A DNA stretch of 51,468 nt from Bacillus sp. (in: firmicutes) (GCA_003560495.1 PWLM01000221.1:1-51468), one strand, 5' to 3'; positions 7,539-17,568 are shown, counted from the stretch's first letter. Numbers and translations are program-made. Notes: generated by a model not told the origin, from the letters alone.

Positions 7539-9320
7539 ATGGACGCATTGAAAGAAAAACTGCAGCTGCTTCCCGGCCAGCCAGGCTGCTATTTAATGAA
7601 AAACAAACAGGGGACGATTATTTACGTAGGAAAGGCGAAAGTATTAAAAAACCGTGTCCGCTCCTACTTCACCGGCTCCCACGACACGAAAACCCAGCGG
7701 CTCGTCAGTGAAATCCGCGATTTTGAATATATTGTTACCGGTTCAGATCTGGAAGCACTTGTATTGGAGCAGAACCTGATTAAAAAATACGAACCCCGGT
7801 ACAACATTCTTCTGAAGGATGATAAAACGTATCCGTTCCTTAAAATTACGAAAGAAGAACATCCGCGGCTGCTGACCACGAGAAAAGTTAAAAAAGACGG
7901 AGCGAAGTATTTCGGTCCATATCCGAACGCCCAGGCAGCGAATGAAACGAAAAAACTGCTCGACCGGCTGTATCCGCTCCGCAAATGCCGGACGATGCCG
8001 GACCGTGTATGTCTCTATTACCACATCGGTCAGTGTCTGGCGCCGTGTGAATTCACGGTGACTCAGGAGCAGAACCAGCAGATGATTAAAGAAATCAGTC
8101 AATTTTTAAACGGCGGTCATAAAGAAATAAAAGAAAACATTAAAAAGAAAATGTACGAAGCGTCGGAAGCGATGGATTTTGAACGGGCAAAAGAAATGCG
8201 TGATCAGGTCAAGCATATTGAAGCAGTAATGGAAAAGCAAAATATGACGATGACCGAACAGACAAACCGCGATGTGTTCGGCTACCACGTTGACCGCGGG
8301 TGGATGTGCGTGCAGGTCTTTTTTGTGCGGCAGGGAAAGCTGATCGAGCGTGACGTTTCCATGTTCCCGGTGTACCAGGACCCGACGGAGGATTTCTACA
8401 CGTTTCTCGGCCAGTTCTACCTTGATACGCAGCATAAAAAACCAAAGGAAATATTCGTGCCGGAAGATACGGACACGGATATTATTTCAGAATTTTTGAG
8501 TATAAAGGCCGTTCAGCCTAAAAGGGGTCAGAAAAAAGAGCTCGTGGACCTTGCTGTTAAAAATGCCAAAATGGCTCTTTCTGAAAAATTCCAGCTGATT
8601 GAGCGGGATGAAAAACGTACGGTACACGCTGTGGAAAATCTCGGGGAAGCGATGGGAATTGACACGCCCCACCGGATTGAAGCATTCGACAATTCCAACA
8701 TTCAGGGAGTGGATCCCGTTTCTGCCATGGTGTCATTTATCGATGGAAAGCCGGACAAGAAAAATTACCGGAAATACAAAGTCCGTACTGTCCAGGGACC
8801 GGATGATTATGAATCGATGCGGGAGGTTATCCGCAGAAGATACACCCGCCTTCTCCGTGAAGAGCTGCCTCTGCCGGACCTGATTGTGATCGACGGCGGG
8901 CGCGGACAGATTTCTTCGGCACAGGAAGTAATCGAACATGAGCTTGGAATGACGATTCCTGTATGCGGTCTGGCAAAGGATGACCGCCATAAAACATCCC
9001 AGCTTCTTATCGGGGATCCCCCGGAGCCCGTTACGCTTTCAAGAACGAGCGAAGAGTTTTATCTGCTGCAGCGGATTCAGGATGAAGTGCACCGTTTTGC
9101 CATTAGTTTTCACCGGAACGTGCGCAAGCAGTCGATGTTTACTTCGGTTCTTGATGAAGTAGAAGGAATTGGTGAAAAAAGAAAACGCATGCTGCTGAAG
9201 GAATTTGGGTCCCTCAAAAGGCTAAAACAAGCGTCTGTGGAAGAAATACAGAGGGTAGGAATACCTCAGCCAGTTGCCCGGGCCTTATCGGAAGCTATAC
9301 AGGAAGATTCCAATAAATAG
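7539..9320 (+). CDS. uvrC: Excinuclease ABC subunit C
   Basis: Nuclease of nucleotide excision repair that makes both cuts around a UvrB-marked lesion; 593 residues, close to the usual 590-600. The GIY-YIG domain lies at residues 10-95 (GCYLMKN and [18 protein letters not shown]). The UVR domain that binds UvrB is near 200-235 ([20 protein letters not shown]). The RNase H-like endonuclease core (about 350-500, [11 protein letters not shown] and [10 protein letters not shown]) is followed by helix-hairpin-helix motifs at the end ([18 protein letters not shown]). Start 7539 has GGGAGGG eight bases upstream. The two earlier ATGs are out of frame. Confidence 0.97.
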   Translation: MDALKEKLQLLPGQPGCYLMKNKQGTIIYVGKAKVLKNRVRSYFTGSHDTKTQRLVSEIRDFEYIVTGSDLEALVLEQNLIKKYEPRYNILLKDDKTYPFLKITKEEHPRLLTTRKVKKDGAKYFGPYPNAQAANETKKLLDRLYPLRKCRTMPDRVCLYYHIGQCLAPCEFTVTQEQNQQMIKEISQFLNGGHKEIKENIKKKMYEASEAMDFERAKEMRDQVKHIEAVMEKQNMTMTEQTNRDVFGYHVDRGWMCVQVFFVRQGKLIERDVSMFPVYQDPTEDFYTFLGQFYLDTQHKKPKEIFVPEDTDTDIISEFLSIKAVQPKRGQKKELVDLAVKNAKMALSEKFQLIERDEKRTVHAVENLGEAMGIDTPHRIEAFDNSNIQGVDPVSAMVSFIDGKPDKKNYRKYKVRTVQGPDDYESMREVIRRRYTRLLREELPLPDLIVIDGGRGQISSAQEVIEHELGMTIPVCGLAKDDRHKTSQLLIGDPPEPVTLSRTSEEFYLLQRIQDEVHRFAISFHRNVRKQSMFTSVLDEVEGIGEKRKRMLLKEFGSLKRLKQASVEEIQRVGIPQPVARALSEAIQEDSNK

Positions 9321-9472
9321 GCGCTCAGTCCGTTTGTCAATAAATCTGCCCTTTGTTAAGCTTTTAGATGGTAATGCTTTTTACAGATAAAAGCGAATGT
9401 TCAGGCATTCTTTTTCCGGTCCAGCATGATGGAGAGAGTCCTGAACGATAATCTAAAAGGAGGCAGACTACA
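9321..9472 (+). promoter_or_regulatory. lysC leader without a recognisable lysine riboswitch
   Basis: Only 152 bases separate uvrC from lysC, too short for the L-box that precedes B. subtilis lysC, and L-box sequence blocks are not seen. Two short inverted repeats are present: GCTTTTA (9360) with TAAAAGC (9388), and GTTCAGG (9399) with CCTGAAC (9440). Their role is unknown. Confidence 0.4.
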
Positions 9473-10723
9473 TTGACTACGATCGTTCAGAAGTTCGGTG
9501 GTACTTCCGTCGGAGATACGGACAAAATTAAGCGGGTTGCACAGCGCATTAAACAGCGCATGCAGGAGGGGCACAAAGTTGTCACCGTCGTATCTGCGAT
9601 GGGGAAATCAACGGACAGGCTTGTTGAACTGGCAGATGAAATTACGGAAGAACCGGATCCTCGTGAGATGGATATGCTCCTTACTACGGGAGAACAGGTT
9701 ACAATTTCACTCGTCGTTATGGCTCTTAAAGAGATCGGGGTTGAAGCTGTCTCATTAACAGGCTGGCAGGCAGGCATCGTTACAGAGGAAGTTCATCAGG
9801 ATGCCCGCATCAAAGATATACAGACAGAAACACTGGAACAGCACCTGGATGACGGCAAGGCCGTTCTTGTCGCAGGTTTTCAGGGAGTGAGTGAAGAAGG
9901 CAACATTACAACACTCGGCCGCGGCGGTTCGGATACAACTGCCGTAGCACTTGCTGCTGCACTTGATGCAGAAACGTGCTCTATTTTCACAGACGTAACA
10001 GGGGTTTATACATCGGATCCCCGTTATGTGAAAAAAGCCCGTCAGTTAGGAAGTATTTCTTATGACGAGATGCTGGAACTTGCCCACCTCGGAGCAGGAG
10101 TGCTGCATCCGCGGGCCGTGGAGTTTGCGAAAAATTCCAATGTGAAACTCGTCGTCTGTTCCAGTATGGAAGACGTCGAAGGTACCATCGTAGAGGAGGA
10201 AGCAACAATGGAACAAAGCTTGACGGTGAGAGGACTCGCCTTTGAGAAAAACATCACGAAAGTAACAGTCGAAAGGCTGCCGAACCACTTCGATACGATG
10301 TCGAATCTCTTTAAACTGCTTGCTGAGGAAGGGATCAGTGTAGATATAATTATCCAGCAGATGACGGCAGATCACGGAGTTAACGTATCGTTCTCCGTCG
10401 ACTCGTCCCATCTCAGCAAAACACTGGAGCTTATCGAGAGCGCCAAAGAAACACTATGCTACAGTGAAGTGCGCCACGAAAGCTTGCTTTCCAAAGTATC
10501 AATCGTCGGTTCCGGCATGATTTCCAATCCGGGAGTGGCAGCAGATATGTTTAAGGTGCTTGCTGAAGAAGAAGTAGCGATTAAGATGGTCAGCACTTCC
10601 GAAATTGCTGTATCTGCAGTGGTCCCGGAGGAGGACATGATCCGTGCGTCGGAAGCACTGCATTCCCACTTCGGACTCGATTATCAGGAACAGAAGAAAA
10701 TCGAACTTGCCAAACAGGCATAA
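9473..10723 (+). CDS. lysC: Aspartate kinase
   Basis: Phosphorylates aspartate in the first step of lysine, threonine, methionine and diaminopimelate synthesis. The 416-residue protein has the amino-acid kinase motif KFGGTSVG near its start, FTDVTGVYTSDPR in the kinase core, and two C-terminal ACT regions (about 270-410, including LAEEGISVDIIIQQ and LAEEEVAIKMVSTSE). The start is TTG, eight bases after AAGGAGGC. The location between uvrC and yslB matches the B. subtilis lysine-sensitive LysC. An internal start for a separate beta subunit, known for LysC, may exist at an ATG near 10208 but was not proven. Confidence 0.93.
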   Translation: MTTIVQKFGGTSVGDTDKIKRVAQRIKQRMQEGHKVVTVVSAMGKSTDRLVELADEITEEPDPREMDMLLTTGEQVTISLVVMALKEIGVEAVSLTGWQAGIVTEEVHQDARIKDIQTETLEQHLDDGKAVLVAGFQGVSEEGNITTLGRGGSDTTAVALAAALDAETCSIFTDVTGVYTSDPRYVKKARQLGSISYDEMLELAHLGAGVLHPRAVEFAKNSNVKLVVCSSMEDVEGTIVEEEATMEQSLTVRGLAFEKNITKVTVERLPNHFDTMSNLFKLLAEEGISVDIIIQQMTADHGVNVSFSVDSSHLSKTLELIESAKETLCYSEVRHESLLSKVSIVGSGMISNPGVAADMFKVLAEEEVAIKMVSTSEIAVSAVVPEEDMIRASEALHSHFGLDYQEQKKIELAKQA

Positions 10724-10727
10724 GTAA

Positions 10728-10762
10728 AGAAGCCCGCCGGATGAATTCCGGCGGGCTTTTAT
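10728..10762. terminator. Terminator between convergent lysC and the MMPL gene
   Basis: AAGCCCGCCGG and CCGGCGGGCTT form an 11-base-pair stem with a seven-base loop and a T-run on the plus strand. The minus strand also has a T-rich tail, so it may serve both genes. Confidence 0.85.
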
Positions 10763-10783
10763 TATTAATGTGTCAGCGGAAGT

Positions 10784-13612
10784 CTATTTCGCCTGCTTTT
10801 GGCCCGGTGGTTTAAACGGGAGCCAGTTGCTGTTTCCGAACATTTTTACCATGAGAGGCACAAACAAAGGCAGCATCACGAAAGCGTAAAGCAGAAGACC
10901 GGTCAATACGAGTGTTCCTATCTGTACGAGGGAAAGCACTCCCGACGGCATCATAGCACCGAACGTGCCGGCAAGAATTATGGCTGCCGACAAAATAACC
11001 GTGCCGATTTTTTTCATCGCTTCCAGAAGGGCGGATTCCACGTCGGACCCATTCATGTTTTCTGCAAAACGGGCCATAAGGAAAATGGAATAGTCCACGC
11101 CGAGTGCCATGAGCATGACAAACCCAAAAAACGGAACAGCCCAGCTGATGCCGGGATAACCGAGTATCGTAACAAAAATAAGCTCTGTCACGGCCATGGA
11201 AATGATGTAGGTACCGATAAGCGATGCGAGGATATAAACAGGCATCACGAAGGAACGGAGCATGAAAATAAGCACGAGAAAGATTCCAGTGAGCATAATG
11301 AAAGCTGTACGGTAGAAATCCTGATCCGAAATTTCGGACAGGTCGGCATTGGAAGCCGGAAGTCCGCCGAGGGAATACGTATAATTTTCCGGATAAGCTG
11401 CCAGAACTCTTTCAATCTGCTCATTGATTTCTGTCACTGTCTGCATTGCTTCGTTGCTGTATGGATCGATTGCCAGGACAACGTCAAACAGGGCAACCTG
11501 ACGATTCGGAGTTGTGTAGAGGTCGGCAAGTTCGGTAAATTCGTCCCCATCTGCTGCTTCTTCCGGTACGAAAAACCCTTCGACAGGATGGCTGTTCTGA
11601 TTTTCCATCTCTGCAAGAAGCGAGGAAATTTCCCCGAGACCTTCTTCGATTTCTTCGACACCTTCAAGAATGTCACGGACAGCTTCTGCTATTTCTGCAA
11701 AACCTTCTCCAACTTCCCGGAAACCGTCGGCTGTTTCACGAAGTCCGCTGGTGATATCTTCCTGGGCCTGAGCCGTCTCCTCTGCTCCGTCTTCCAGTTC
11801 CCCCTGTCCTTCAGCGAGGGAGGAGGTTCCTTCTGCTGTCTCATCGAGTCCAGACTGCAGCTCACGGAGGCCGGCATTCAGCTCTTCGAGAGCGGAAAGT
11901 GTTTCCTGATCGAGAGCCGGGTTCAGACTGATCTGCTCGATGCTGAAGATGACCTCATCCATACCGGAAGCAATTTCCTCCTGGGCAGAGGCAAGTTCTT
12001 CTGCACTTTCCCCTGTTTCACCGATGCCGTCAGCGATATCCAGCTGACTTTGCTGAAGCTGCTCTGACCCATCAGCCAGTTCGTCTATATCTTCTGCCGC
12101 CTCGTCAGCCGAGGCCTGCTCATTATCGAGGTTTTCCTCCAGTTCTTCCAGAGCATCTGCAATGTCTGTCAGTCCTTCTTCCGTTTCTTCTACTCCTTCA
12201 GCGAGTTCACCCGCAATGACAGGCACCCGGAAATCTTCGACAATATGTCCGTCCGGCCGGGTGAAACTGCGTACTTCATCGACTTCTTCCAGCATGGCAA
12301 TCTGGGAGGAGAGATGTTCGATCAGGGGGAGCCGGTCGGCTTCATCCCATCTTTCTTCTGACTCAATGACAATTCTGGCCGGAAAAGAGTGGCCTGTTCC
12401 GAAGCGTTCGCTTACTAGCTCGATTGCCTGAACAGATTCTGTCGTTCCATCGATTTCATCAAGCGAATGGAACGAAAGCCGCTGGTCATAAAACCAGATG
12501 GACGGAAGAAGAAGAACAATTAAAATGAGCGACGTCCAGCCGGGGCGCACCATGGAAAAACGTCCGAGTCCAAGCCATATCCGGCTGTCGGAAGCGTCCA
12601 GAGCACGCCGTGAAGGCCAGAAAACCTTTTCGCCGAGAAGAAGCAGAGCAGCAGGCACCCAGACAGCAAGGGAGAGGACGAGCATGATGATCCCGACAGC
12701 GACACCGGCTGCTGACTGGTACAAGTCAAAGTCTGCCAGACCGATAGCAGCAAATCCGATAAAGCCGGTCAGGGCACTGGAAAAAACCGTTGGCCCGACG
12801 GCACGGAAAGTCTGTTTCACCGCGGTTATCCGGTTGTCCCGGAGAGCCAGTTCCTCTTTGAAACGGTTGAGAAGCAGGATGCAGTAGTCCGTTCCAATAC
12901 CAAAAAGGACAGCGACGATAAAAATCTGAGTAAAATTGGAGACCGGAAAATTCATATGTTCGATCAGCAGCGACACGATCGGTACAGTCGTAAAATAAGC
13001 AGCCCCTACGGTAATAAGTGGAATGAGAGGAGCTGCTGCGGAACGGAAAACGAACAGCAGAATCGTAATAACGAAGATGACCGTAATAATTTCTGTAGTC
13101 GCGAGCCCTTCCTCGGAACTGATAATGACGTCATCCTCCACGATGGCTGCGCCGCTTACAAAAGATTCGGCTTCGTCGCTTTCAGCGAGCCTCTCTATTT
13201 CACTGCGGACTTCGGGGACATCGTTGATCGTCATATCGATGGACACGACGGCCATCAGAGTCGTCCCATCTTCACTGAAAAGAGCGTCGTTTTCCTCCGA
13301 TTCAAAAGGGGAAGTAATCTCTTCGACTGGAAAACCTTCTATTTCTGCCGGGAAATTTTCAAGGCCGGCTTCAACAGAAGCAAGCTGCGAATCAGATAAA
13401 CCATCCTCGTCATGGTAAACGAGGAGAATATCCTCCCCGGACGCCCCTTCGTTTCTTTCCAGGATGTCAGAAGTAAGGGCAGTCTGATATTCGTCAGGAA
13501 TATCAAACTGCCCCCGTTCTCTTACCAGCTCCTCCATGTCCGGACTGCTGAAAAAGAGCCAGAGTCCCGCAGCGGCCCAGATAGCAGGCAGTACATATAA
13601 CCACCGGTGCAT
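10784..13612 (-). CDS. MMPL/RND-family membrane exporter
   Basis: Large proton-driven exporter of the MMPL type found in Gram-positive bacteria, 942 residues. One membrane segment lies at the N-terminus. Two membrane bundles follow at about 170-370 and 745-930, with polar extracytoplasmic domains after the first segment and between the bundles. The RND-like segment GTDYCILLLNRFKEEL in the first bundle is matched by GVDYSIFLMARFAEN in the second. The extracytoplasmic stretch at about residues 466-670 is a long run of acidic heptad-like repeats (units such as LASAQEEIASGMDEV) predicted to form a coiled coil, as in YhgE/Pip proteins. The ATG overlaps the stop of the upstream marR-type gene (TGATG), so the two are coupled. 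Substrate is unknown. Confidence 0.88.
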   Translation of the reverse strand: MHRWLYVLPAIWAAAGLWLFFSSPDMEELVRERGQFDIPDEYQTALTSDILERNEGASGEDILLVYHDEDGLSDSQLASVEAGLENFPAEIEGFPVEEITSPFESEENDALFSEDGTTLMAVVSIDMTINDVPEVRSEIERLAESDEAESFVSGAAIVEDDVIISSEEGLATTEIITVIFVITILLFVFRSAAAPLIPLITVGAAYFTTVPIVSLLIEHMNFPVSNFTQIFIVAVLFGIGTDYCILLLNRFKEELALRDNRITAVKQTFRAVGPTVFSSALTGFIGFAAIGLADFDLYQSAAGVAVGIIMLVLSLAVWVPAALLLLGEKVFWPSRRALDASDSRIWLGLGRFSMVRPGWTSLILIVLLLPSIWFYDQRLSFHSLDEIDGTTESVQAIELVSERFGTGHSFPARIVIESEERWDEADRLPLIEHLSSQIAMLEEVDEVRSFTRPDGHIVEDFRVPVIAGELAEGVEETEEGLTDIADALEELEENLDNEQASADEAAEDIDELADGSEQLQQSQLDIADGIGETGESAEELASAQEEIASGMDEVIFSIEQISLNPALDQETLSALEELNAGLRELQSGLDETAEGTSSLAEGQGELEDGAEETAQAQEDITSGLRETADGFREVGEGFAEIAEAVRDILEGVEEIEEGLGEISSLLAEMENQNSHPVEGFFVPEEAADGDEFTELADLYTTPNRQVALFDVVLAIDPYSNEAMQTVTEINEQIERVLAAYPENYTYSLGGLPASNADLSEISDQDFYRTAFIMLTGIFLVLIFMLRSFVMPVYILASLIGTYIISMAVTELIFVTILGYPGISWAVPFFGFVMLMALGVDYSIFLMARFAENMNGSDVESALLEAMKKIGTVILSAAIILAGTFGAMMPSGVLSLVQIGTLVLTGLLLYAFVMLPLFVPLMVKMFGNSNWLPFKPPGQKQAK

Positions 13613-14058
13613 CAGTCTTTTTCCTCTAAAAGCATGGTATTAAGTTTTTCGTACACGTTCAAAAAGCTTTCAAGCTCGTTTTCATCAAGCTGCTCAAAGT
13701 AGGGGCGGATAAAATCTGTTACTGCCTGGCGGCTATGCTCGAGTACTTTCCGGCCATCGTCAGTAAGTGTAATGTTAAAGCTCCGCCGGTCCATATCATC
13801 TGCTTCGCGTGTGACTAACTTTCTTTCTTCCAGCCGGGCAATTTTAGTTGTAACAGCGCTTTTGTGGACATCCATCGTTTCCGCGAGCTGTTTAGCAGTA
13901 AGGGAGCCGCTGCTGTCCAGCGCCCGAAGAATACTGAACTGCTCCAGTGAAATGTTCATGGCACGATTCACAAGCACCCGGTCCAGGCGTTTAGTTGCAA
14001 ACAAATAAACATTCGAATACTGTTCAATCAACTCCAGAAGTCGTTTTTCCTCCATCAT
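13612..14058 (-). CDS. MarR-family transcriptional regulator
   Basis: Winged-helix repressor of about 148 residues, probably controlling itself and the overlapping exporter gene, as is common for MarR-MMPL pairs. The HTH region is LDSSGSLTAKQLAETMDVHKS and the wing contains the DRRSFNITLTDDGR motif typical of MarR proteins. The frame could open with GTG at 14064, but that codon abuts the AAAGGAG site; ATG at 14058 or 14055 (spacing 5 or 8) is more likely. No such pair is found here in B. subtilis, so it is a lineage-specific insertion between lysC and yslB. Confidence 0.87.
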   Translation of the reverse strand: MMEEKRLLELIEQYSNVYLFATKRLDRVLVNRAMNISLEQFSILRALDSSGSLTAKQLAETMDVHKSAVTTKIARLEERKLVTREADDMDRRSFNITLTDDGRKVLEHSRQAVTDFIRPYFEQLDENELESFLNVYEKLNTMLLEEKD

Positions 14059-14300
14059 AACCACTCCTTTCAGGAAGTGCAGGGTTTATATGTAGTTTAC
14101 CCGCTGAACTACCAATGTGCAAAGAGAAAATCCGCTTTAATGAAGGTTTTCTTCGAAGGTGGCATTAAAACAGGCGTTAACATGAAAAAATGCCCCATTC
14201 CAGCCTGAAACCTTTTGATTAACCGCTGCGTTCGCTGCTGACAGCCGAAGAAAAACACAGCTTCCGAACGGCAGGTTTTCAGGGCTTCTGGCGAAAGGAG
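14059..14300. other. Gene-free gap between yslB and the marR-type gene
   Basis: The stretch contains an imperfect dyad (CCAGCCTGAAACC at 14200 with the complementary GGTTTTCAGGGCTTCTGG region at 14274-14291). It may be a long-loop terminator or a remnant repeat. No gene is recognised. Confidence 0.3.
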
Positions 14301-14720
14301 TCAGCGGGCCTCATGAACAGGATCTTTTTTATCCCACTCGACGGCTATGTGAAGCATCAGGGGCGCTTTTTTGGAAACGGTGCAGGAGGCTTCTGCAAGC
14401 AGTCCTTTATCCTTTTCGACAGCCTGTGCGATAACGCCGGCTTCCAGCGTAAATGGACGGGAAGGATCGGTCCCTGTACTTTCTATTTCATACAGACGTC
14501 CGTGACGTTTTTCTTTTACTAATGTCAGCCTGCCCCAGTTTGCTTCATTAAAGAAACGTTCAAGTTCTTCCTGCGACTGGAGGTGGAGACGCCTGGCAAG
14601 AGATTTTCCTGCCCAGTATAGAATCATTTCTTCCTCTTCTCCAAGCAGAAGCGGAAGAAGTTCATGTCGGAGGATATCATAGCTGTAGGCAGGAACAGTG
14701 TCCCGGGAATTCTGTGACAT
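14301..14720 (-). CDS. yslB: YslB family protein (DUF2507)
   Basis: Conserved Bacillaceae protein of unknown function, 139 residues. The N-terminal block YSYDILRHELLPLLLGEEE and the segment ILYWAGKSLAR are typical of the DUF2507 family, which is distantly related to V4R-type small-molecule binding folds. The ATG at 14720 is preferred because an AAAGGA site is nine bases upstream; a TTG at 14726 is too close. In B. subtilis yslB lies between lysC and sdhC, as here apart from insertions on both sides. Confidence 0.85.
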   Translation of the reverse strand: MSQNSRDTVPAYSYDILRHELLPLLLGEEEEMILYWAGKSLARRLHLQSQEELERFFNEANWGRLTLVKEKRHGRLYEIESTGTDPSRPFTLEAGVIAQAVEKDKGLLAEASCTVSKKAPLMLHIAVEWDKKDPVHEAR

Positions 14721-15107
14721 CGGCAATCATCCTTTTTAAAATTAGTAGAGACAGCAGCATTATTTTATCATACACAATGTCAGCGATCGCTGCTTTTATC
14801 ACAGGCTCTGCTGAAATATTTCTGCAGACCACTGAATTTTCACACTGGAAAAACCGGGGACCTTCTCTGTGTCAATAACAGAAAAAAGAGGGAACGGAAG
14901 TCAGGCCAGGGGGGGAGATTCCGTCTCCAGCAAAAACCATACTTATTAATCTATTTTACTGATATTGGTATGCATCATAACATTTATTCGGCAGACTATT
15001 AAAAAAACAAAAGCGGGGGACAAGCCGCACTTTCCGAAAATTGTCTATTTCAGCATAGCAGTCCGAAAAGTTACGTGATATACTAATCCGCGAATGTAAA
15101 GGAAAGT
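14721..15107. other. Gene-free region between divergent yslB and ktrB-type gene
   Basis: This should contain both promoters. A TATACT box at 15079 is seen before the transporter gene but has no good -35 partner. No repeat core or RNA gene is recognised. Confidence 0.4.
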
Positions 15108-16469
15108 ATGGTGTTGCAAATGCGGCTTGGTTTAAATAAATTTTTAAGTCCTTTCCGGACCATTGTCGTTTCCTATGTGGTGGCAATGTTCTTTTTTAGT
15201 CTGCTTCTCTTTCTCCCATTTGTTACGCAGGAAGGAGTCTCTGTCTCATACTCTGAAGCTCTGTTTACGTCAGTGAGTGCGGTCAGCGTTACCGGGCTGA
15301 CAGTTATTAACGTTTCAGAAACGTTCAACTGGATCGGAATCGTTTTTCTAGCTCTGGCGATTCAATTGGGTGGTATAGGTGTGATGACGCTCGGAACGTT
15401 CGTATGGATGGTGCTTGGACGTAAAATTCCGCTTTCCCAGCGGATGCTCATAATGGTCGACCAGAATCAGATTTCCTTTTCCGGACTCGTTAAGCTCATG
15501 CGGGGAATCCTCGGTGTCGCCATTGCGATAGAATTAATCGGCGCCCTCATTCTCGGCACGTATTACCTGAATTATTTTGATACAGCGTTTGAAGCCTATT
15601 ACCAGGGCACATTCAGTGCGCTTGCAGCTTTTACAAACGCCGGATTTGATATTACCGGGCAATCGCTCGTTCCTTTTGTGGATGACTACTTCGTGCAGCT
15701 CGTACACATACTGCTGATATTCTCCGGAGCGGTCGGTTTTCCGGTTTTAATGGAGATTAAAGAATATTTTTCGTCCAAAAATCCGCATTTCCGTTTCAGC
15801 CTGTTTACGAAGATTGCCGTTTCCACGTACTTTATCGTTTTCGCGATCGGGGGTGCGGGGCTCTGGCTGATTGAACGAACGGAGTTTTACGATGGAATGC
15901 CTTGGCACCAGCAGCTGTTTTTCTCGATGTTCAATTCCGCTACGGCAAGAAGCGGGGGGCTGTCTACGATGGATATGAATGAACTGACGCTCGCAAGTCT
16001 TCTCCTTATGTCCGGACTGATGATTATCGGAGCGAGTCCGTCCAGTGTGGGAGGAGGGATACGTACGACAACACTTGCGGTTATGTTCCTGACCATCCGC
16101 AGTTTTGCGCTCGGACGGGACGATGTAAAAGTCTTTGGTCGGGAAATACATCCAGAGGATAAGCAGAAGGCATTTATTGTCCTTTCGGTATTCGCCGTCG
16201 GGTTGTTTGCTTCCGTAATTATGATTTCAGCCTTTGAAGGAAGCGGTGACTTTGCCTTGATGGCGATCATATTCGAAACGAGCTCAGCGTTCGGAACAGT
16301 GGGACTGTCCATGGGCATTACGCCGGATCTTTCCCAGGCGAGTCAGATTACACTGATGATTCTGATGCTGATCGGACGTGTCGGACTCGTAGCGTTTCTT
16401 TTTGCCATCCGTGCAGAAGAGAAAAAGACACATTACCGCTATCCGACAGAGAGAATTATTATCGGATAG
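15108..16469 (+). CDS. TrkH/KtrB-family potassium uptake protein
   Basis: Membrane subunit of a potassium (or sodium-coupled potassium) transporter, 453 residues, near the 445-449 of B. subtilis KtrB and KtrD. Four membrane-pore-membrane repeats are visible, with filter-loop glycines in VSVTGLTVI, TNAGFDITG, ARSGGLST and FGTVGLSMG. A glycine-rich stretch GASPSSVGGGIRTTT after the third pore loop is typical of this family. AAAGGA lies four bases before the ATG; an in-frame ATG at 15120 is an alternative. No KtrA/KtrC regulatory subunit lies nearby, so its partner must be encoded elsewhere. It interrupts the yslB-sdhC neighbourhood. Confidence 0.9.
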   Translation: MVLQMRLGLNKFLSPFRTIVVSYVVAMFFFSLLLFLPFVTQEGVSVSYSEALFTSVSAVSVTGLTVINVSETFNWIGIVFLALAIQLGGIGVMTLGTFVWMVLGRKIPLSQRMLIMVDQNQISFSGLVKLMRGILGVAIAIELIGALILGTYYLNYFDTAFEAYYQGTFSALAAFTNAGFDITGQSLVPFVDDYFVQLVHILLIFSGAVGFPVLMEIKEYFSSKNPHFRFSLFTKIAVSTYFIVFAIGGAGLWLIERTEFYDGMPWHQQLFFSMFNSATARSGGLSTMDMNELTLASLLLMSGLMIIGASPSSVGGGIRTTTLAVMFLTIRSFALGRDDVKVFGREIHPEDKQKAFIVLSVFAVGLFASVIMISAFEGSGDFALMAIIFETSSAFGTVGLSMGITPDLSQASQITLMILMLIGRVGLVAFLFAIRAEEKKTHYRYPTERIIIG

Positions 16470-16494
16470 GTAAAAACATCCTCCTGAATATTTG

Positions 16495-16523
16495 AAAAGC
16501 CCTGACGCCGGCAGGGCTTTTTG
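16495..16523 (+). terminator. Terminator after the potassium transporter gene
   Basis: AAAAGCCCTG pairs with CAGGGCTTTT around seven bases and continues into a T-run. Confidence 0.85.
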
Positions 16524-16947
16524 ATTTATCATATGCATCATCGCTCCCCTTCCGGAAAGCAGGCTGCGGAGGTGGAGGCGGGGAGTGGTAAACTCATATG
16601 TACAGATAGTTTATCAACAGTATGCAGGGCGCTTAACTATTTTCTTTTAGCCGGTTAACGCAGAAAAGAATATTTGCACAATATTTCACGAAAACGCTCA
16701 AATATACCAGAATATATGATACAATTTATTACGAGAAACGATCGATCTGACCGCCCAGACAGCCTTTTTGAGTTTATAAAACTGTGAATACGCTTTCTTG
16801 ACGAGGCAGGTTCAGGGGAGTAGAATAAACATTGTTCACAACCTTCCGATAAACGCTTCCTGTATTTCACTGTAATTTTTATTGATTCAGGAAGGGGCGT
16901 TTGTCCGGCAGCATCGTTCGAAATCATCGTTTAGGGGGAAAAGGCAG
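16524..16947 (+). other. sdhCAB upstream region and leader
   Basis: No gene is seen. Besides the promoter at 16798-16826 there is a possible second -10 box TACAAT at 16720 with a poor -35. In the predicted 5' leader, AAACGCTTCCTG (16851) can pair with CAGGAAGGGGCGTTT (16888) with a three-base bulge and a 25-base loop; this may stabilise the message. Confidence 0.5.
16798..16826 (+). promoter_or_regulatory. SigA promoter of sdhCAB
   Basis: TTGACG and TAGAAT are spaced by 17 bases, giving a leader of about 115 bases before sdhC. Confidence 0.65.
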
Positions 16948-17568
16948 ATGTCAACAAATCGCGAGTACATTTTCAGGCGGCTTCATTCACTCCTGGGAGT
17001 AATCCCGATCGGAGCGTTTCTGGTGACACATTTAACCGTCAACTGGTTCGCTACACGCGGGGAAGAAGCCTTCAATCAGGCAGCAAATTTTATGGGTAAC
17101 CTACCGTTCGTCTACTTCCTGGAAGCATTCTTCATCTTTATTCCTATCATTCTCCACGCCGTCTACGGCCTGTATATCGCCTTCCAAGCACGTCACAACA
17201 CAAAGCGTTTCGGGTACTTCAGAAACTGGATGTTCCGTTTCCAGCGTATAAGCGGTGTTCTTGTCCTGATCTTCGTTTCGTGGCACGTGTGGGAAACGAG
17301 AATAGCGGCAGCACTCGGTGCAGAAGTTAACTTTCAGATGATGGCGGATATCGTAGATAATCCAGCAGCACTTATCGCTTACATTATTGGTATTACAGCG
17401 ACAACATTCCATTTTGCAAACGGTCTATGGTCATTTGCGGTTACGTGGGGAATCACGGTATCACACAAATCCCAGCGGGTGGCTACATATGTTTCTGCCG
17501 GTATTTTCCTGGCGCTTACGTTCATTGGACTTCAGTCCATCCTTACATTCGCAGGTATTCTAGGATAA
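16948..17568 (+). CDS. sdhC: Succinate dehydrogenase cytochrome b558 subunit
   Basis: Membrane anchor of respiratory complex II that binds two haems b and reduces menaquinone; 206 residues. Five membrane segments can be seen, beginning with LLGVIPIGAFLVTHLTVNW and including LILHAVYGLYIAF-like and VLIFVSWHVWETR segments that carry the axial histidine candidates. The start at 16948 follows an AGGGGGAAAAGG stretch; the longer frame from 16882 lacks a site. It is the first gene of sdhCAB and ends 22 bases before sdhA. Confidence 0.95.
   Translation: MSTNREYIFRRLHSLLGVIPIGAFLVTHLTVNWFATRGEEAFNQAANFMGNLPFVYFLEAFFIFIPIILHAVYGLYIAFQARHNTKRFGYFRNWMFRFQRISGVLVLIFVSWHVWETRIAAALGAEVNFQMMADIVDNPAALIAYIIGITATTFHFANGLWSFAVTWGITVSHKSQRVATYVSAGIFLALTFIGLQSILTFAGILG

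Noticed and set aside
10799-12067. Long plus-strand frame of 422 codons opposite the MMPL gene
   Set aside because: It is the antisense shadow of the acidic repeat region; the composition is unnatural and it has no ribosome site, while the minus-strand gene has clear family motifs.
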